Assembly (NCBI GenBank): GCA_013374505.1
Contig: QENJ01000079.1
Span: 1-10,353 of the forward strand
Source of the DNA: Candidatus Methanophagaceae archaeon
GTDB taxonomy: Archaea > Halobacteriota > Syntropharchaeia > Alkanophagales > Methanospirareceae
Length of the DNA stretch: 10,353 nt
Direction of reading: 5' to 3'
Notes under the pieces: generated by a model
Database searches by the model: none
What the model was told of the DNA's origin: nothing
What the model saw: the letters and a program-made list of their open reading frames with translations, nothing else
Made by a program: the position numbers and the translations under genes
Shown here: one piece after another, positions 7,076 through 10,353 of the stretch
How positions within the stretch are numbered: position 1 is the stretch's first letter
How the letters are laid out: the number at the start of each line of letters is the position of its first letter

Positions 7076-7107
7076 TACGCATTGTGGATATACCGCAGTT
7101 ATGCGTA
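7076..7107. other. Bulged hairpin B upstream of the radical SAM pair
   Basis: Outer arms TACGCAT (7076-7082) and ATGCGTA (7101-7107) pair perfectly. TGTGG (7083-7087) then pairs with CCGCA (7093-7097) with one wobble, closing a five-base loop and leaving a 3-base bulge (7098-7100). The 12-bp stem ends 57 bases before the radical SAM start. A TATA-like GTATAATA (7070-7077) abuts it, so it could be an operator or a 5' leader element. Confidence 0.4.
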
Positions 7108-7164
7108 AATCATTTTAATAGATGAGAGATACATATCCAATTAGGAGTATAAGAAACGGAAAAT

Positions 7165-8100
7165 ATGTTTCACAGTTCACCTAACACGGTACCTACGGGT
7201 CACTTCGTTCGCCAACGTCTCAGTAGCGCCGAAAGTACGTGTAGACCGCTAAAAGGTTTTGTGGATGTCCCTTTCATCACGTTATCACTAACAGAACCTT
7301 GTATCTGGCTCACACTTTCGGGCTGCAACTTCAAATGTCGCGGCTGTTTTAGCATCGCTCGCGACCCAATAGGTGAGCCGATGACTGTTGAACGGTTATT
7401 ATACTTCATAGAGCAATCAACTCGGATTTACAATCGCGATACACCACTGGAAGCAGCAGTAATAACAGGTGGTGAACCTACTCAGGACCGCGACTTTTTG
7501 CTTGGTCTCGTGCGGGGACTCAAAATGCGTGTGGGGTTGAAACACATTTCGCTATCAACGAATGGGTATTTGCTGGATAGTAGTTATGTAAAGGGCTTGA
7601 AAGCAGCGGGTCTCGACATGGTTAAGCTGGACATAAAAGCATACACCAACTCAGTCCATAAGTGGTACACAGGATTCTCAAATCGCCCGGTGCTAAATGC
7701 TGTAAGAACTCTCTGTGACTGCAAACTGGATTTCCGAGTGGAAACGGTCTTGATGCCCGGAGTGGTGGATACAGACGAGATTGAGCGAATAGCGTATTTT
7801 CTGGCTCAGATTGACCCCGAAATTCGGTATAAAGTCGTTAGGTTCACACCCGGAGAAGCACGGGAAAAGGTTGCGAGAAGACCGAGTGATTCTGAGATAC
7901 AACTTGCGGTTGATTCCGCGTCAAAACATCTGATAAAAGTTGCAGGCGGCAAAGCCTGTGTCCAGCAGTTCATTTCTCCAGAACAAAGAGAAGCAAAGAA
8001 ATGGATTCGGGTATATCCTGATATGGAAACAGAGACGATTATAGCAAAACCGTTCTTTAAAAAAGAAAGCTTTACCAAAGAAACAATTTGCAGTTTTTAA
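7165..8100 (+). CDS. PflA-like radical SAM protein, copy 1
   Basis: This is a 311-residue radical SAM enzyme. The cluster motif is SGCNFKCRGCF with C54, C58 and C61 (CX3CX2C), and the SAM-binding motif is TGGEPT (101-106). Later blocks STNGY (131-135), KLDIKAY (154-160) and the H-x-x-Y-T-G-x-SN segment (165-173) match the core of glycyl-radical activating enzymes (PflA type, COG1180-like). No ferredoxin-type insert after the first cluster is present. A single conserved Cys265 near the C-terminus is shared with copy 2. The N-terminal 34 residues have no counterpart in copy 2. ATG 7165 has only a distant AGGAG (7143-7147); GTG 7261 would start exactly where homology begins and is an alternative. 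The substrate is unknown: no glycyl-radical enzyme is in the window. Copy 2 follows after 72 bases. Confidence 0.85.
   Translation: MFHSSPNTVPTGHFVRQRLSSAESTCRPLKGFVDVPFITLSLTEPCIWLTLSGCNFKCRGCFSIARDPIGEPMTVERLLYFIEQSTRIYNRDTPLEAAVITGGEPTQDRDFLLGLVRGLKMRVGLKHISLSTNGYLLDSSYVKGLKAAGLDMVKLDIKAYTNSVHKWYTGFSNRPVLNAVRTLCDCKLDFRVETVLMPGVVDTDEIERIAYFLAQIDPEIRYKVVRFTPGEAREKVARRPSDSEIQLAVDSASKHLIKVAGGKACVQQFISPEQREAKKWIRVYPDMETETIIAKPFFKKESFTKETICSF
7323..7355 (+). repeat. 33-base identity between radical SAM copies (copy 1 side)
   Basis: These bases encode the iron-sulfur cluster segment CNFKCRGCFSI and are identical to 8271-8303, including third codon positions. The flanks are less similar. This supports recent duplication or local gene conversion between the tandem genes. 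Confidence 0.7.
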
Positions 8101-8130
8101 TCAATTATACAAACTTCAACGGTAAATTAA

Positions 8131-8138
8131 TTATAAAT
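8131..8138 (+). promoter_or_regulatory. Candidate TATA box for radical SAM copy 2
   Basis: TTATAAAT lies about 40 bases before ATG 8173, giving a predicted transcript start near 8160. The second radical SAM gene may thus be expressed separately from the first, although the 72-base gap also permits read-through. Confidence 0.4.
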
Positions 8139-8172
8139 GGATATGGGGGGAAGTAGGGCATAACGAAAATAA

Positions 8173-9021
8173 ATGCTAACGACAGAGATGGAACATGAAC
8201 AGGAATACAGATACGTCCCTTTTATCACGCTTTCTGAGCTAAAGCCGCGTATCTGGATTACGCTTTCGGACTGCAACTTCAAATGTCGCGGCTGTTTTAG
8301 CATTGCTCGTGAGCCCGTAGGCGAGCCGATGACTGTTGAGCAGTTATTAACGCTGGCGAAGACTGCGGCAAATGAATATTATGGAGATAAACAACTGGAA
8401 GAAGCGGTAATCACAGGCGGCGAATCTACGCTAAACCGGCATTACCTCGTGGATTTGGTATCGCATCTAAAGGAATTCGTTGCGTGGATTGTGCTTGACA
8501 CGAATGGCTACTTTTTAGACGCTACTTACTTGGATGAGCTAATAGCGGCGGGTTTAGCTGAGGTTGTGTTTGACTTGAAGGCGTGGGATGAGAAACGGCA
8601 TGAATGGTACACCGGCTACTCGAATAAACGGATATTGGCGAATATAAGAAATGCTTACGGTAAGGTAAAGCTCGTGGTGAATACCGTGTATATACCCGAG
8701 ATTGTGGACAACCCAGAAATAGAGCAGATAGCGCAGTTTTTAGCTGAGATAGATACAAATGGTGAGATAGATTACAGGATAAACCGATTCCGAGCGGAGT
8801 TGAGTCCCGAGCAGATGTCACGGAATCCGTATCCCGAAGAGATAGAGCGTGCGTATTCGATTGTTACGAAACATATGAAAAACGCGGTGATAGGCAAGAG
8901 TTGCGTACGAGAAAGACAAATAGAGGTGAATACGGGTTGGATAACGGTGTTCCCGGATGGCACTATGAAAAGGCGGACTCTGGATGATTACAGGGCAGAG
9001 AATAAAAGGCGGAATAAGTGA
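8173..9021 (+). CDS. PflA-like radical SAM protein, copy 2
   Basis: The 282-residue paralogue of the preceding protein has the same layout: cluster motif C34, C38, C41 in SDCNFKCRGCF, DTNGY (109-113), VFDLKAW (132-138), then H-x-WYTG-x-SN (143-151), and a conserved Cys244 near the C-terminus. Its SAM motif reads TGGEST (81-86), with Ser where copy 1 has the usual Pro. The two proteins share the closely similar stretch VPFITLS to VGEPMTVE around the cluster and then drift apart. Both retain all cluster cysteines, so both are probably active. The C-terminus is lysine- and arginine-rich and lacks copy 1's phenylalanine-rich tail. ATG 8173 is chosen; ATG 8188 is an in-frame alternative. No strong Shine-Dalgarno is seen. 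Substrate unknown. Confidence 0.85.
   Translation: MLTTEMEHEQEYRYVPFITLSELKPRIWITLSDCNFKCRGCFSIAREPVGEPMTVEQLLTLAKTAANEYYGDKQLEEAVITGGESTLNRHYLVDLVSHLKEFVAWIVLDTNGYFLDATYLDELIAAGLAEVVFDLKAWDEKRHEWYTGYSNKRILANIRNAYGKVKLVVNTVYIPEIVDNPEIEQIAQFLAEIDTNGEIDYRINRFRAELSPEQMSRNPYPEEIERAYSIVTKHMKNAVIGKSCVRERQIEVNTGWITVFPDGTMKRRTLDDYRAENKRRNK
8271..8303 (+). repeat. 33-base identity between radical SAM copies (copy 2 side)
   Basis: This is identical to 7323-7355 and encodes the same cluster segment. A second identical run covers GAGCCGATGACTGTTGA at 7375-7391 and 8323-8339, encoding the EPMTVE stretch. Confidence 0.7.
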
Positions 9022-9040
9022 ATTTGTATATGTATGATAC

Positions 9041-9089
9041 AGGAGGCGGTCCAATGATTCAAAAACATAAGAATATTAAGGGCAAATAG
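9041..9089 (+). other. Perfect Shine-Dalgarno with an 11-residue frame
   Basis: AGGAGG (9041-9046) precedes ATG 9054 by seven bases, ideal spacing, yet the frame MIQKHKNIKGK ends at TAG 9087-9089. It could be a leader peptide, a remnant of a gene start, or an unannotated micropeptide. It starts 33 bases after radical SAM copy 2, so it would be on that transcript. Confidence 0.2.
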
Positions 9090-9247
9090 TGAGTTGAATC
9101 CAAAAAGAAGCGAATGTGTTAGTGCTAAAATCCATTGTGGGAGGGTTTCAGGGGGCTTAATATAAAGCAAATTATTGGCTATTGAATGGTAATATGAAGA
9201 CCTTCACGATTTTGTTGAATGCTATAATCTTGAGAAACGTTTTTAAG

Positions 9248-9274
9248 TTATATATGTCCTTTAGACATATATAA
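9248..9274 (+). promoter_or_regulatory. Perfect 11-bp palindrome over the lipoprotein TATA box
   Basis: TTATATATGTC (9248-9258) and GACATATATAA (9264-9274) are exact reverse complements around CTTTA. The right arm includes a good TATA element, predicting transcription near 9297 and a leader of about 40 bases to ATG 9337. A dimeric regulator bound here would block TBP. The identity of any regulator is unknown. Confidence 0.55.
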
Positions 9275-9336
9275 ATCCAAGTATCGAATCTGCGAGGTAG
9301 CTAAAAAAAGGGCATACAACAGGAGGCGCAAAAAGC

Positions 9337-9792
9337 ATGAATAGAATTTGGTGGATAGGTATATCTATTATTATAGTCTTTATATTGAGCATTATGACTT
9401 TAGGGTGCATAAAAAAGCCAGCGGTGGAAGTTAGTGGTATCGCCCTCCGGGATGTGAGTTTAACGGGTACAACGGTAGATGTAGGATTAGTAATAAACAA
9501 TACAAACCCTATTGGCGCAACGCTGGATAAGATTACTTACGATGTTTACCTTGTAAATGGCGAACAGGTTTTCCTCGGTCATGGCGAAAAAGTGGAAAAG
9601 ATACATATTCGTGCCAACGGTCAGACAACGGTAACTATGCCCACAGAAATCAGCAATACCGGCATTATTTCTGCCTTATATCTGGGTATATCCGGTAAAG
9701 AACGCCCGAAACTCAAAGTTGTTGGATCAGTTTCGCTCAATTTGAAACTGTTCTCAATTGAGGTCCCCTTTGAGGAAACGGTAGCGATATAG
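9337..9792 (+). CDS. LEA14/WHy-domain lipoprotein
   Basis: The 151-residue protein begins with a signal sequence (hydrophobic from about 4 to 23) ending in the lipobox TLGC, so Cys24 should be lipidated and the protein anchored on the outer face of the membrane. Residues 30-150 form a single LEA_2 (water-stress/hypersensitive response, WHy) domain. Its hallmarks are GIALRDVSLTGTTVDVGLVI, then NNTNPIGATLDKITYDVYLVNG (about 54-75), and a closing hydrophobic strand SLNLKLFSIEVPF. Archaeal members of this family are small beta-sandwich proteins associated with stress or membrane protection; the precise function is not known. The start is well supported by AGGAGG (9321-9326) ten bases before ATG. 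It appears to be a single-gene unit with its own palindromic promoter, ending 75 bases before a convergent hydrolase gene. Confidence 0.85.
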   Translation: MNRIWWIGISIIIVFILSIMTLGCIKKPAVEVSGIALRDVSLTGTTVDVGLVINNTNPIGATLDKITYDVYLVNGEQVFLGHGEKVEKIHIRANGQTTVTMPTEISNTGIISALYLGISGKERPKLKVVGSVSLNLKLFSIEVPFEETVAI

Positions 9793-9867
9793 TCAAGAGT
9801 AGTCCACAATAGTTGGAATGTCAACCTCTTATTCGATTACGTTTGTTTCAATCCTGCCGCTCGTCTG

Positions 9868-10353
9868 CTAAGATAAGAGATTCAAAAGTTTTTTATATAA
9901 CTCTTCCGGGTTGTCAATCATCATAAAGTGCCCGGCACGAGCAATCTTTATTTTCGGGACGTCCCCCAGTATTTTTAGTACCGGCGCAGTTTTATTTGCC
10001 GCTCCAAATACATACCGCTTCTTTATCGCAAGATCAGTAAACAATTGCAATAACTTTCGGCTATCCGACCATTCAACTAGCGATTCCGAGCTTTTGTAAT
10101 ATGCGTAAGGGTCACTTTTAGCAAGCCATCGGTAATATACACTGTTGCTTAGACTTGAAGACGATACTAACACCTTTGCGTCTTTAATCCGGGCTCCGAA
10201 CACATTAAATAGCCCGTCTTCAAACTCGTCCAAAGTGTATCCAACTACTTCTCTACTAAACGTACAATCGTCTCCGATTAGGTTACCTTCTAAATTCGTG
10301 AACGATAATACCTTCGCGGGGATCTTTTCAATCAGAAGCAAGCCGATTGCGCC
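9868..10353 (-). CDS. Alpha/beta hydrolase, C-terminal part (N-terminus beyond window)
   Basis: The minus-strand frame is open to the right edge and gives 161 residues. The first ones, GAIGLLLIEKIPAKVLSFTNLEGNL, look like the segment just after the nucleophile elbow of an alpha/beta hydrolase, so the catalytic Ser lies outside the window. A helical cap region follows (about 30-105). The end has a strand KRYVFG (about 115-120) and the classical catalytic-His motif AGHFMMIDNPEEL with His142. The position where relatives carry the acid, just after the YVFG strand, reads AANKT with no Asp or Glu, so the acid may sit elsewhere or be absent. An internal TTG at 10341 is not a credible start because homology continues upstream of it. 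The gene converges on the lipoprotein gene. Substrate unknown. Confidence 0.75.
   Translation of the reverse strand, partial: GAIGLLLIEKIPAKVLSFTNLEGNLIGDDCTFSREVVGYTLDEFEDGLFNVFGARIKDAKVLVSSSSLSNSVYYRWLAKSDPYAYYKSSESLVEWSDSRKLLQLFTDLAIKKRYVFGAANKTAPVLKILGDVPKIKIARAGHFMMIDNPEELYKKLLNLLS

Larger units (their letters stand above)
9022..9336. other. Gene-free stretch between radical SAM copy 2 and the lipoprotein
   Basis: These 315 bases hold no gene I can support. They contain a tiny frame behind a perfect Shine-Dalgarno (9041-9089), a TATA-like AATATAAAG at 9159-9167, a 26-codon frame from ATG 9194 to TAA 9272-9274 without homology, and the palindromic promoter element at 9248-9274. The decameric string ACAGGAGGCG occurs both here (9039-9048) and before the lipoprotein start (9319-9328). 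Confidence 0.5.

Noticed and set aside
7165..9021. Radical SAM pair as CofG or as the Mcr-modifying marker 10 enzyme
   Set aside because: CX3CX2C spacing alone is shared by all, but the GGEP, TNGY and H-x-x-Y-T-G-x-SN blocks are of PflA type, and CofG or Mmp10 signature blocks are absent.
9194..9274. 26-codon frame after a TATA-like element at 9159
   Set aside because: No Shine-Dalgarno, no homology recognised, and its end is the palindrome that is better explained as a promoter element.
1..10353. CRISPR arrays, insertion sequences, tRNA or rRNA genes, prophage
   Set aside because: No regularly spaced repeats, transposase motifs, cloverleaf sequences or phage-type genes were seen on either strand.

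Overview
The window reads as archaeal chromosome. It carries an archaeal MCM helicase, a methanogenesis-marker-2 type AIR-synthase-like protein, the F420 biosynthesis enzyme CofH, TATA-box promoters with oligo-T termination, and small exported multihaem c-type cytochromes. A methanogen-type gene set next to exported multihaem cytochromes best fits an anaerobic methane- or alkane-oxidising archaeon (ANME-1/Methanophagales, Syntrophoarchaeum or a relative in the Methanosarcinales sphere). That placement is inference from gene content, not from a phylogenetic marker comparison.

Layout: (1) positions 1975 down to the left edge, minus strand: mcm, cut at its C-terminus by the window edge. (2) A divergent intergenic region, 1976-2172, holds an imperfect inverted repeat and a TATA box. 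(3) 2173-5101, plus strand: a probable operon of a P-type-ATPase-like HAD protein, a marker-2 protein overlapping it by 13 bases, and cofH, which may also have its own leaderless promoter. (4) 5159-6924: a cytochrome block with an intact exported cytochrome (four CxxCH motifs plus one decayed motif), an oligo-T terminator, and a second, related cytochrome gene whose 5' end is frameshifted and whose first haem motif is lost. (5) 6925-7164: a 240-base intergenic region with two bulged hairpins. (6) 7165-9021: two tandem PflA-like radical SAM proteins that arose by duplication. (7) 9022-9336: a gene-free region containing a small frame behind a perfect Shine-Dalgarno and an 11-bp perfect palindrome overlapping a TATA element. 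(8) 9337-9792: a LEA14/WHy-type lipoprotein. (9) 9868 to the right edge, minus strand: the C-terminal part of an alpha/beta hydrolase.

How the genes may work together: cofH makes the F420 chromophore precursor, and the marker-2 protein and its HAD partner are probably part of the methanogenesis-associated accessory set (cofactor or enzyme maturation). The cytochromes are on the outside of the cell, with several N-glycosylation sequons, and would carry electrons outward. The radical SAM pair has no recognisable substrate in the window. I see no CRISPR array, insertion sequence, tRNA, rRNA or phage genes. The least explained parts are the duplicated radical SAM pair with the structured region upstream, the decaying cytochrome paralogue, and the palindromic promoter of the lipoprotein gene.
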